Part shown: one piece after another, positions 25,592-33,790 of the stretch
Layout: every line of letters starts with the position of its first letter
Numbering within the stretch: the stretch's first letter is position 1
Assembly: GCA_024638915.1 (NCBI GenBank)
Contig: JAHEJJ010000028.1
Span: 1-40,230 of the forward strand
Reading direction: 5' to 3'
DNA: 40,230 bases
Origin: Robiginitalea sp.
GTDB taxonomy: Bacteria > Bacteroidota > Bacteroidia > Flavobacteriales > Flavobacteriaceae
The notes under the pieces: model-generated
The model's input: only the letters and a program-made list of their open reading frames with translations
What the model was told of the DNA's origin: nothing
Database searches by the model: none
Made by a program: the position numbers and the translations under genes

Positions 25592-27079
25592 ATGCCTCAG
25601 GACAAGTCCGATAAGTTTCGGAAAAATGAGAATATTGTAGAAAACAAGGAACTCAACATCTGGGAGGCACTTATCCCGGTGATTGCCCTTGTAGGGATGT
25701 TAGCTTACAACGTATTTGTCTTTAAGGACGATGCCACCGCAGGTTCGAACCAATTCATACTTTTAATGGGTGGAGCTGTAGCGGCTGTGGTAGGGTTCTT
25801 CAACAAGGTTTCCTATAAGCAAATGCTGGCCGAAGTGGCTGAAAATGTCAAATCGACCACAGGGGCGCTATTGATTCTACTTATGGTCGGTGCGCTTGCA
25901 GGAACCTGGCTCGTCAGCGGTATTATACCCGCTATGATATATTATGGGCTGCAAATCTTGAATCCCACCATATTCCTGGGCGCCTGTGTGGTCATTAGTG
26001 CGATTATTTCAGTGGCGACGGGAAGCAGCTGGACTACCGCAGCGACGGTTGGGATCGCATTGATCGGAATAGGTGAAGCTCTTGGGATTTCGCTGGGTAT
26101 GACGGCAGGGGCTGTTTTATCAGGGGCTTATTTTGGAGATAAGATGTCTCCTTTGAGCGATACGACCAATCTGGCACCGGCTATGGCAGGTGGCGAGTTG
26201 TTCAATCATATTAGATATATGGGCTATACCACAATTCCCACCATTTCTATTACCCTGCTTGTCTTTATCGTTATCGGGCTAAATCTCAATACATCAGGCG
26301 AGGCCGATACCAGCACTATCCTTGCCTCTATCGATGAAGCCTTTACTATTAATGGCTGGCTCTTTATCGTACCTGTTGCCGTAATTGCCATGATCGTCAA
26401 AAAAACTCCACCGTTGGTGGCACTCCTAATAGGCACGCTTCTCGGAGCTGTTTTTGCACTGATCTTCCAGCCAGATATCATCGCTTCTATCACGGGTACT
26501 AAAAAACTTGATTTTGAATCGGCCTACAAGGGAATATTAACGGCCATCACCTTGGAAACAACTGTACCGACAGATAATCCCGCTTTGAATAAGCTCTTTA
26601 CCGCTAAGGGCATGGAGGGCATGTTAGGAACGATCTGGTTAATTGTCTGTGCCATGGTTTTTGGGGGCGTGATGGATGGCATAGGTGCGCTTTCCAGGAT
26701 CACCAAATCCCTTCTTGGACTAGCCAAGAGTACATTTGGACTTTTTGCAAGTACGGTGGGCAGCTGTCTGGCTCTCAATGTTACCGCTTCAGATCAGTAC
26801 CTGGCTATCGTAGTACCGGGTAAAATGTTCGCCAAGGCCTATGAAGACCGTGGACTGGCACCAGAAAATCTAAGTCGTACGTTGGAAGATTCAGGTACGG
26901 TGACCTCTGTGCTTATTCCCTGGAATACCTGTGGTGCCTATCACAGCGGCGTATTAGGAGTTAGCGTGGGTGAATATTTCTTCTACGCCATTTTTAATTG
27001 GTTAAGTCCCATTACCACTTTATTCTTTGCTGCATTGGGTATAAAGATCAAGCAGTTGACGGCTGCAGCGGCTAAATAA
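25592..27079 (+). CDS. nhaC: NhaC family Na+/H+ antiporter-type transporter
   Basis: This 495-residue protein has about eleven hydrophobic helices, with NhaC-family stretches such as ATGSSWTTAATVGIALIGIGEAL, GAYFGDKMSPLSDTTNLAPAM and LVIPWNTCGAY-like LIPWNTCGAYHSGVLGV near the end. NhaC carriers exchange Na+ for H+ or couple Na+ to organic anion or amino-acid movement; members called MetT are predicted methionine transporters. The gene follows a methionine-lyase-like gene after 61 nt, on the same strand and next to an Lrp regulator, so amino-acid import or keto-acid exchange is as plausible as pH homeostasis (inference). The ATG at 25592 gives a normal short cytoplasmic N-terminus. Confidence 0.88.
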   Translation: MPQDKSDKFRKNENIVENKELNIWEALIPVIALVGMLAYNVFVFKDDATAGSNQFILLMGGAVAAVVGFFNKVSYKQMLAEVAENVKSTTGALLILLMVGALAGTWLVSGIIPAMIYYGLQILNPTIFLGACVVISAIISVATGSSWTTAATVGIALIGIGEALGISLGMTAGAVLSGAYFGDKMSPLSDTTNLAPAMAGGELFNHIRYMGYTTIPTISITLLVFIVIGLNLNTSGEADTSTILASIDEAFTINGWLFIVPVAVIAMIVKKTPPLVALLIGTLLGAVFALIFQPDIIASITGTKKLDFESAYKGILTAITLETTVPTDNPALNKLFTAKGMEGMLGTIWLIVCAMVFGGVMDGIGALSRITKSLLGLAKSTFGLFASTVGSCLALNVTASDQYLAIVVPGKMFAKAYEDRGLAPENLSRTLEDSGTVTSVLIPWNTCGAYHSGVLGVSVGEYFFYAIFNWLSPITTLFFAALGIKIKQLTAAAAK

Positions 27080-27102
27080 TTCAGGCATCAGGTTTTCGTG
27101 AT

Positions 27103-27110
27103 TAATTTTA
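27103..27110 (+). promoter_or_regulatory. Possible -7 box upstream of tpx
   Basis: TAATTTTA here has TTC (27080-27082) 20 nt upstream in place of TTG. The match is imperfect and would leave a leader of about 95 nt before the tpx ATG. Confidence 0.25.
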
Positions 27111-27211
27111 CGAGTACCAAATGGATTTTCCCCATATTATTTTTTAATTTCACCATCCTAAGGTTTTATTCCAAAACCCGGTTTATTTATTAATTAGCAA
27201 AACAAAATAAT

Positions 27212-27718
27212 ATGGCAACTGTTACGCTTAAAGGCAATGAGATTCATACTGGTGGTGAACTACCCGATTTGGGAAGTCCAGCACCGGATTTTTCACTCAC
27301 AAAAGTAGACCTCTCTACGGCAAACCTGTCTGATTTTAGAGGCGGAAAACTGGTTTTAAATATTTTTCCGAGCATCGATACCGGTACCTGTGCACAATCG
27401 GTCCGCCAATTTAACATTGAAGCGGCGGAACTTGGAGACACCCAGATTCTCTGTATCTCCAAGGACCTTCCTTTTGCTCAAAATCGTTTTTGCGGAGCAG
27501 AAGGCATCGACAAAGTTGTTATGCTTTCCGATTTTAGGGATGGCCATTTCGGTAAATCATATGGGGTAGAATTCACCGACGGACCATTGAGATCTTTGCT
27601 CTCACGATCTGTCATAGTGATCGATCAGCAGGGTAATGTAGTGTATACTGAGCAGGTCCCTGAAACGGTCGATGAGCCCAATTACAAGGCTGCGTTAGAA
27701 GCTTTGATGGATGCCTAG
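27212..27718 (+). CDS. tpx: Thiol peroxidase Tpx
   Basis: This 168-residue protein is an atypical 2-Cys peroxiredoxin that reduces hydrogen peroxide and alkyl hydroperoxides using thioredoxin. The peroxidatic cysteine is Cys60 in FPSIDTGTCAQSVRQFN and the resolving cysteine is Cys94 in PFAQNRFCGAEGI. Length and motifs are those of a complete enzyme; a third cysteine (Cys81) also matches the E. coli protein. The dgkA-like gene starts inside its last codons (8-bp overlap), so the two are co-translated. Confidence 0.96.
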   Translation: MATVTLKGNEIHTGGELPDLGSPAPDFSLTKVDLSTANLSDFRGGKLVLNIFPSIDTGTCAQSVRQFNIEAAELGDTQILCISKDLPFAQNRFCGAEGIDKVVMLSDFRDGHFGKSYGVEFTDGPLRSLLSRSVIVIDQQGNVVYTEQVPETVDEPNYKAALEALMDA

Positions 27719-28076
27719 GGAAAACTTTGTTCGCAATCGGATACGGGGTATAGGGATTGCTTTCAGAGGTGCTTATCTGCTGGTAAAGACAGAGAGTAGT
27801 ATCCAAATCCAGGTCGTCATTGCGATCTTGGTAACCATGGCTGGATTTTACTACGAGATTTCCTCCACAGAATGGATACTTCAGGTCCTGGCGATTGCTC
27901 TGGTCCTTGGGGTGGAAGGCCTTAATACAGCATTAGAGAAGATGTCGGATTACACCCAACCCGAATTTGATAATAAGATCGGTTTTATAAAGGATATTTC
28001 AGCCGGGGCAGTGATGTGGGTCTCAATAGGTGCGGTTATTATAGGGATGATTATTTATCTTCCCAAAGTATTTTAA
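27711..28076 (+). CDS. dgkA: Diacylglycerol kinase / undecaprenol kinase family protein
   Basis: This small integral membrane kinase has 121 residues and three predicted helices (about 33-48, 54-70 and 95-117), the usual size for the prokaryotic DAGK family. It phosphorylates diacylglycerol, or undecaprenol in Gram-positive relatives, at the inner membrane. The catalytic signature is present as Glu69, Asn72 and Glu76 (VEGLNTALEKMSD), followed by the conserved IKDISAGAV before the last helix. The amphipathic N-terminal RGIGIAFRGAYLLVKTE is also typical. The ATG overlaps the end of tpx by 8 bp. The lipid substrate cannot be decided from sequence. Confidence 0.9.
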   Translation: MPRENFVRNRIRGIGIAFRGAYLLVKTESSIQIQVVIAILVTMAGFYYEISSTEWILQVLAIALVLGVEGLNTALEKMSDYTQPEFDNKIGFIKDISAGAVMWVSIGAVIIGMIIYLPKVF

Positions 28077-28078
28077 AG

Positions 28079-28110
28079 TTTCCCGGCTTACGGATTGCTT
28101 CCTAAATTTG
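28079..28110 (+). promoter_or_regulatory. ftsK operon promoter
   Basis: TAAATTTG at 28103-28110 matches the Bacteroidetes -7 box exactly. Twenty nt upstream is TTTC (28079-28082), one change from TTTG. Transcription would start near 28117, about 22 nt before the ftsK ATG, with GAAGGAA in between as a ribosome site. Confidence 0.45.
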
Positions 28111-28138
28111 TAATTTAGCCCCATTGAAGGAATGATTA

Positions 28139-30487
28139 ATGGCAAAAAGGAGAAAAAAGTCCACATCCTCTAAGGGTAAAAAGCTCTCATTCAGATTATC
28201 AAAACAGAATAAAGTTATTCTGGGCAGTCTTTTGGTCCTGCTCAGTATTGCGCTTTTTTTCTCGTTTATATCCTATTATTTTACCTGGCAGCAAGACCAG
28301 AGTCTTCTTACAGAGTTTGCCGACAGAAACGCCGAAGCCGAGAATTTGCTAAACAAATTCGGGGCCTCTGTCAGTCATTTCTTTATGTACAGGGGTTTTG
28401 GATTGGCGTCCTTTGTATTTCCTTTACTGCTTTGTATAACCGGCCTGTATCTTTTTTTGAGTATCGACAAAAAAGGTTTGATCAGCAAGTGGATCTGGGG
28501 CCTTGTATTTGTGATATGGATCTCCGTTGCCTTCGGATTCTTTGCTATTGAGCAACCCTTGCTTGGTGGATTGATCGGTTACGAAATGAACGATTTTCTC
28601 CAGGACTACACAGGGAAGATCGGGGTCATGCTTTTATTGATTTTCGGACTCACCATCATTCTGGTTAGACTATTTAAGCTAACCCCGGAAGCCGTTGCAA
28701 CCTTTTTAAAGAAGAAGCGATCTGGATGGGTTCGTGAGTTCAAAAAACCTGCTAAAGAAGCCGATTCCATTGAGCTTACGCCTGAGAAAGATGAAGCCCC
28801 AGTAATCCTTGATACCTATACGCATAAAGAGGATATTCCTCACCTTGATGAAGAAAAGGCGAGCGTTACGTCCGATGAAAATTCGGATTCTATCGAAATG
28901 GAAGTGGCACAGGGAGCCGATGAAAAAGAGGAGACAGATATACTTGCAGATAAATTGGTTTCCGATTTTGGAGAATTCGATCCGACACTCGAACTGGGTA
29001 GCTATAAATTTCCAAATCTTGATCTTTTAGACCCACATGGATCTACCGGTGGCATCACGATCAACCAGGAAGAACTGGAAGAAAACAAAAATCGGATTGT
29101 TGATACGCTTAAGAACTATAAAATAGGCATTGCCCAGATCAAAGCCACTATCGGGCCAACAGTAACTCTTTACGAGATCGTACCCGAAGCCGGCGTAAGG
29201 ATCTCGAAGATAAAAAACCTGGAGGACGATATTGCCCTTTCATTAGCGGCTTTAGGTATACGGATCATTGCCCCTATCCCGGGAAAAGGAACTATTGGGA
29301 TTGAAGTTCCCAACAAAAATGCTACAGTGGTATCCATGCGATCTGTGATCGCTTCTTCTAAATTTCAAAAAGCAGAAATGCAACTGCCTATTGCATTTGG
29401 TAAAACGATCAGCAACGAAACCTTTGTTGTCGACCTCGCTAAAATGCCTCACTTATTGATGGCGGGAGCCACCGGCCAGGGTAAATCCGTTGGTTTAAAT
29501 GCTGTAATAACCTCTCTACTTTATAAAAAGCACCCTGCAGAGGTGAAATTTATCCTGGTTGACCCAAAAAAGGTCGAACTAACCCTATATAATAAGATCG
29601 AGCGTCATTTTCTGGCTAAATTACCCGACTCTGCTGAGGCGATTATCACGGACAATACCAAGGTAATACATACGCTGAATTCACTATGTATTGAAATGGA
29701 CAACCGATATGAGCAGCTTAAACTAGCCATGGTCCGTAATATCAAAGAATACAATGCGAAATTTAAAGCGCGGAAACTCAATCCTAACGATGGCCATAAA
29801 TTCCTGCCGTATATCGTACTAATCATCGACGAATTCGCAGATCTGATCATGACCGCCGGCAAAGAGGTGGAAACCCCGATTGCCAGACTGGCGCAACTAG
29901 CCCGAGCTATCGGAATCCACCTTGTCATCGCCACCCAAAGACCTTCCGTAAATGTGATCACGGGCCTTATAAAGGCCAATTTCCCGGCACGGATCGCTTT
30001 TAGGGTAACCTCAAAAATCGATTCCAGGACAATTCTGGACCATCAGGGGGCCGATCAGCTTATCGGACGTGGCGATATGCTCTTTACCCAGGGGAACGAT
30101 ATGACCAGGATACAATGTGCCTTTGTGGATACTCCTGAAGTGGCAAAAATTACTGAGTATATCGGATCTCAGAGGGCTTATCCAAGTGCCCACCTGCTTC
30201 CGGAGTATGTTGGGGAAGATTCTGGCACAGGTCTTGATTATGATATCTCGGATCGCGATTCCATGTTCAGGGATGCTGCTGAAGTGATCGTAAATGCTCA
30301 ACAGGGATCAGCTTCATTGATACAGCGTAAATTAAAACTCGGGTATAACCGCGCAGGAAGAATCATAGACCAATTGGAGGCAGCGGGTATCGTAGGACCT
30401 TTTGAGGGCAGTAAGGCCCGTCAGGTATTAGTACCCGATATGTATGCATTAGATCAATTATTAAAGAACGAAACATCACAAACATGA
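28139..30487 (+). CDS. ftsK: DNA translocase FtsK
   Basis: FtsK is anchored at the septum and pumps chromosomal DNA, driving dimer resolution and clearing DNA from the closing septum. The 782-residue product has a basic N-terminus, four membrane helices (about 26-46, 85-107, 117-137 and 160-178), an acidic linker (200-300), the alpha/beta motor with Walker A GATGQGKS at 443-450 and Walker B LIIDEFADLI around 561-570, and the C-terminal gamma winged helix (about 718-782, SLIQRKLKLGYNRAGRIIDQ) that reads polar sequences (KOPS). All parts are present. It heads an operon whose next gene starts inside its stop codon (ATGA overlap). Confidence 0.96.
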   Translation: MAKRRKKSTSSKGKKLSFRLSKQNKVILGSLLVLLSIALFFSFISYYFTWQQDQSLLTEFADRNAEAENLLNKFGASVSHFFMYRGFGLASFVFPLLLCITGLYLFLSIDKKGLISKWIWGLVFVIWISVAFGFFAIEQPLLGGLIGYEMNDFLQDYTGKIGVMLLLIFGLTIILVRLFKLTPEAVATFLKKKRSGWVREFKKPAKEADSIELTPEKDEAPVILDTYTHKEDIPHLDEEKASVTSDENSDSIEMEVAQGADEKEETDILADKLVSDFGEFDPTLELGSYKFPNLDLLDPHGSTGGITINQEELEENKNRIVDTLKNYKIGIAQIKATIGPTVTLYEIVPEAGVRISKIKNLEDDIALSLAALGIRIIAPIPGKGTIGIEVPNKNATVVSMRSVIASSKFQKAEMQLPIAFGKTISNETFVVDLAKMPHLLMAGATGQGKSVGLNAVITSLLYKKHPAEVKFILVDPKKVELTLYNKIERHFLAKLPDSAEAIITDNTKVIHTLNSLCIEMDNRYEQLKLAMVRNIKEYNAKFKARKLNPNDGHKFLPYIVLIIDEFADLIMTAGKEVETPIARLAQLARAIGIHLVIATQRPSVNVITGLIKANFPARIAFRVTSKIDSRTILDHQGADQLIGRGDMLFTQGNDMTRIQCAFVDTPEVAKITEYIGSQRAYPSAHLLPEYVGEDSGTGLDYDISDRDSMFRDAAEVIVNAQQGSASLIQRKLKLGYNRAGRIIDQLEAAGIVGPFEGSKARQVLVPDMYALDQLLKNETSQT

Positions 30488-31128
30488 AAAATTTCATATC
30501 CTCTATACTTATTTTGCTGTGTTCAACCATGCTCATGGCGCAGGATGGCGATAAGGCCAGAGCACTATTGGAGGAAGTCTATAAAAAGGTTAAGAGCTAT
30601 GATAATATCCTGGTCGATTTTAAGTATTCACTGCAGAATACCGAGGCCAATATCAATCAGGAGACCCGGGGCGACGTGGTCCTTGAAGGGGATAAATACC
30701 TCTTTAACTATCTGGGTTCTCAACAGCTATATGATGGTAAGAAAGTCTATACCATAGTTCCCGAAAATGAGGAGGTAACCATCGAAGATCGGTCGGAAGA
30801 AGACAATACGGTAACGCCTTCGAAAATGCTTACGTTCTACCGTGAGGGCCATCGTTACCAATGGGACATTCTTCAAAATATCCAGGGTCGCAAAGTTCAG
30901 TTCGTAAAGCTGATCCCGATAGATACCAATTCGGAGATCGCCTCAATTTTACTGGGTGTAGATGTAGAGACGCTGCATATCTATAAGCTTATCGAAACCG
31001 GAAAGAACGGGACAAAGACCACCATCACTGTTAATTCTTTTAAAACGAATCAGCCGATCTCGGAAACCTTATTTACTTTTGATGAGGCAAAGTACCAGGA
31101 TGCCGGGTACTACATCATTAGAAATTAG
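30484..31128 (+). CDS. lolA: LolA-like outer-membrane lipoprotein carrier protein
   Basis: This 214-residue periplasmic protein has a signal peptide (about 1-20, ending LMAQ). The mature part follows the LolA pattern: LLEEVYKKVKSYDNILVDFKY, then a strand-rich half-barrel (GDVVLEGDKYLFNYLGSQQLYDGKKVY) and a final strand ETLFTFDEAKY. LolA ferries lipoproteins from the inner-membrane LolCDE complex towards the outer membrane. The gene overlaps the ftsK stop by 4 bp and is followed immediately by an LptF/LptG permease gene, so the cluster joins envelope biogenesis functions. A general LolA-family assignment is safe; the exact cargo is not. Confidence 0.88.
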   Translation: MKNFISSILILLCSTMLMAQDGDKARALLEEVYKKVKSYDNILVDFKYSLQNTEANINQETRGDVVLEGDKYLFNYLGSQQLYDGKKVYTIVPENEEVTIEDRSEEDNTVTPSKMLTFYREGHRYQWDILQNIQGRKVQFVKLIPIDTNSEIASILLGVDVETLHIYKLIETGKNGTKTTITVNSFKTNQPISETLFTFDEAKYQDAGYYIIRN

Positions 31129-31132
31129 AGCG

Positions 31133-32629
31133 TTGCGGATTTTAGATCAGTATATACTAGGGCGTTTTCTGTACAATTTTATCAGCTCCTTCGTCATTTT
31201 GATGTTTATTTTCATCTTTCAGACGATATGGTTGTTTATAGACGACTTGGCCGGTAAAGGCCTGGATATCATTATTATCGCCAAATTCATTTTTTACCTC
31301 CTCCCCGACCTGACCGAAAAAGTATTGCCATTGACGGTGTTATTAGCCTCTATTATCACCTTCGGGAATTTTGCCGAGAATTACGAATTTGCAGCCATGA
31401 AGGCTTCGGGCATCTCCCTGCAGCGTTCTATGCTCAGCCTGATCATTTTCGTAACCTTCCTCGGAGGTGTCGCTTTTTTCTTTTCCAATAGCGTTATACC
31501 GGCTTCTCAGCAAAAGATCTACAATCTCAAGCGAAATATTGCGAAATTAAAGCCGGCCGCCATTATACAGGAGGGAGTGTTTAGTGATATAGAAGGCAGA
31601 AGTATCAAGGTGGAACGAAAATACGGGCCAAACGACCGGTTCCTGGATAATGTCATAATTCACGAAAAATCAAAACAACAAAAGAACAATACGGTCATTA
31701 AGGCCAAAAGCGGAGAATTTATCAGCAGCGAAGAGTCTGAGGTGATACAATTGATATTGCACGATGGTTATTATTATGAAAATATCGAGCCCAAGTCGAG
31801 CGAAGATAAGCGGCTCCAACCCTTTACCAGGGCATATTTTGAGAGTTATACCATCAATATTGAGCTGCCCGAGCAACAAGATCTGGAGGAAGACCGCAAC
31901 GTGACCACCGATAAAATGAAAAATGTTTATCGGCTGAACAAGGATATCGATTCCTTAAAAAAGAACAACATTACCATTATTACTGCCTTCTCCAAAAATA
32001 TCTCCAATCGAATGGGAGCCTTTGTTGCATTAGACAGTGATACGCTTCAAGCGGCTTCGAATAATAGTGAAAATATAGCTTCCATACCTGAGGAATTTAG
32101 AAATCAGCCAGATGAACTCCCACCGGATTCTCTGAAAACCATCGCCGATATCATAAGTATTTATAAACGCTGGGAACAGGACCAAGTTATCAATTCAGCC
32201 AAGGCTTCGGTGACCAACATACTGAATTCGGTCAGCGGTAAAAAAGAAGAGTTGGAAAAAAGATACAGGATCTACAATATGCATATCCTCTCACTGCATA
32301 AAAAATACGCACTGGGCCTTTCCTGTATCATTCTATTCTTCGTTGGGGCTCCTCTTGGGGCGATAATTCGAAAAGGAGGTCTGGGCTTACCTATGGTAAT
32401 TGCCATTGGCCTCTTCCTTACCTATTTCTTTTTGGGCGTATTCGCAGGTAATTATGCCAAAGAGGGCAACATACATCCGGTTTTAGGCGCATGGCTTTCT
32501 ACCCTAATAATGTTACCTTTGAGCATTTATCTGACCAAGAAGGCAACAGCAGACAGGGGACTTATGGATTTCAGCTACATGATGGAACGCATAAAAGGTT
32601 ATTTTAAAAAGACTAAAGAAGAGGAATGA
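31133..32629 (+). CDS. LptF/LptG family LPS export permease
   Basis: The open frame extends back to 31079 inside lolA, but the conserved N-terminus (RILDQYILGRFLYNFISSFVIL) begins right after a TTG at 31133, four bases after the lolA stop, giving 498 residues; ATG at 31100 is the alternative. The layout is that of YjgP/YjgQ permeases: three helices at the N-terminus, a large periplasmic beta-jellyroll domain (about 120-370, longer than in E. coli) and three C-terminal helices (LSCIILFFVGAPLGAIIRKGG onwards). Two such subunits with LptB2 extract lipopolysaccharide from the inner membrane. Whether this is the LptF or the LptG copy cannot be decided. It overlaps ribB by 4 bp. Confidence 0.9.
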   Translation: MRILDQYILGRFLYNFISSFVILMFIFIFQTIWLFIDDLAGKGLDIIIIAKFIFYLLPDLTEKVLPLTVLLASIITFGNFAENYEFAAMKASGISLQRSMLSLIIFVTFLGGVAFFFSNSVIPASQQKIYNLKRNIAKLKPAAIIQEGVFSDIEGRSIKVERKYGPNDRFLDNVIIHEKSKQQKNNTVIKAKSGEFISSEESEVIQLILHDGYYYENIEPKSSEDKRLQPFTRAYFESYTINIELPEQQDLEEDRNVTTDKMKNVYRLNKDIDSLKKNNITIITAFSKNISNRMGAFVALDSDTLQAASNNSENIASIPEEFRNQPDELPPDSLKTIADIISIYKRWEQDQVINSAKASVTNILNSVSGKKEELEKRYRIYNMHILSLHKKYALGLSCIILFFVGAPLGAIIRKGGLGLPMVIAIGLFLTYFFLGVFAGNYAKEGNIHPVLGAWLSTLIMLPLSIYLTKKATADRGLMDFSYMMERIKGYFKKTKEEE

Positions 32630-33768
32630 TTACGACCAAAATGGACAAAATACAACTCAACACAATTGAGGAGGCCATAGCAGATATAAGGCAAGGGAAG
32701 ATTATTATCGTAGTAGATGATGAGAATCGCGAGAATGAAGGTGATTTTATCGCCGCGGCGGAAATGGTTACCCCGGAGCTGATCAATTTTATGACTAAGA
32801 ACGGGAGGGGACTCATCTGTGTGCCTCTTACCGAGGAGCGATGCGAGAACTTACAGCTCAACATGATGGTCGAAAATAATACCGTGATGCATCATACTCA
32901 GTTCACGGTTTCTGTTGATCTGATAGGCGAAGGTTGTACCACAGGAATATCTGTACAGGACCGTGCCAAAACAGTACAGGCGCTGGTAGACCTGAATACG
33001 CATCCACACCAGCTTGGGAGACCCGGACATGTTTTCCCTCTTAAGGCCAAAAACGGTGGGGTACTCAGACGTACAGGACATACTGAAGCCGCTGTAGACT
33101 TTGCCCGACTGGCTGGATTTAAACCTGCTGGGATATTGGTGGAAATCCTTAATGAGGATGGCACTATGGCCCGAATTCCTCAATTGGTGGAAGTTGCCAG
33201 GAAATTTGATCTCAAATTGGTTTCCATCGAAGACCTGGTAGCCTACCGTATGCGCCATGACAGTCTGATCAATAAAAGAGAATGTTTTGAGTTGGAAACA
33301 AGGTTTGGTCATTTTACACTTCATGCTTACCAGCAGACCACAAACGATCAGGTGCACCTGGCGCTAACAAAAGGCCACTGGAAGTTAAACGAACCCGTGC
33401 TCACACGTATTAATTCTACACTTGTAAACAATGATATCCTCGGAACATTGACCACCAATGCGGATAAACGTCTCGACGATATGTTCCGACTCATCAATCA
33501 GGAGGGTCACGGAGCAATCGTGTTTATCAACCAGCAAAATCAGTCATTTAATCTTTTGAAAAGACTTCATGGTTTAAAAGAAAATCAGGCCAAAGGAATT
33601 TTAAAAGCTCCCAAGATAGAAATGGATACCCGTGATTTCGGCATTGGTGCACAGATCCTGCATGATTTGGACATTACCAAAATGAGGTTAATGACAAATT
33701 CTCACCAGGCTAAAAGAGTAGGTATCGTAGGATACGGTCTGGAAATCGTAGATTATGTAACCTATTAG
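32626..33768 (+). CDS. ribB: 3,4-dihydroxy-2-butanone 4-phosphate synthase with degenerate GTP cyclohydrolase II domain
   Basis: The N-terminal half (about 8-208) is a complete RibB, which converts ribulose 5-phosphate to the four-carbon riboflavin precursor: VDDENRENEGDFI is at 30-42 and LRRTGHTEAAVDFARLAG at 147-164. The C-terminal half (about 220-380) aligns with GTP cyclohydrolase II but is not functional as such. The three zinc cysteines are replaced (SEC becomes INST, RCDCG becomes TTNAD) and the RQEGRNIGL motif becomes NQQNQSFNL, while structural stretches such as DTRDFGIGAQIL are kept. A separate RibA must exist elsewhere. The ATG overlaps the permease stop (ATGA); a second ATG at 32641 is an alternative start. 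Confidence 0.93.
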   Translation: MITTKMDKIQLNTIEEAIADIRQGKIIIVVDDENRENEGDFIAAAEMVTPELINFMTKNGRGLICVPLTEERCENLQLNMMVENNTVMHHTQFTVSVDLIGEGCTTGISVQDRAKTVQALVDLNTHPHQLGRPGHVFPLKAKNGGVLRRTGHTEAAVDFARLAGFKPAGILVEILNEDGTMARIPQLVEVARKFDLKLVSIEDLVAYRMRHDSLINKRECFELETRFGHFTLHAYQQTTNDQVHLALTKGHWKLNEPVLTRINSTLVNNDILGTLTTNADKRLDDMFRLINQEGHGAIVFINQQNQSFNLLKRLHGLKENQAKGILKAPKIEMDTRDFGIGAQILHDLDITKMRLMTNSHQAKRVGIVGYGLEIVDYVTY

Positions 33769-33790
33769 AAGCATTTGGGTAAGTCTGCTC

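Noticed and set aside
31079-31132. Start of the LptF/G permease inside lolA at 31079
   Set aside because: It would overlap lolA by 50 bp and add residues not seen in the family; the conserved domain begins at the TTG after the lolA stop.
32851-33357. 168-codon minus-strand ORF opposite ribB
   Set aside because: It is antisense to strongly conserved ribB coding sequence and resembles no family; a shadow frame.
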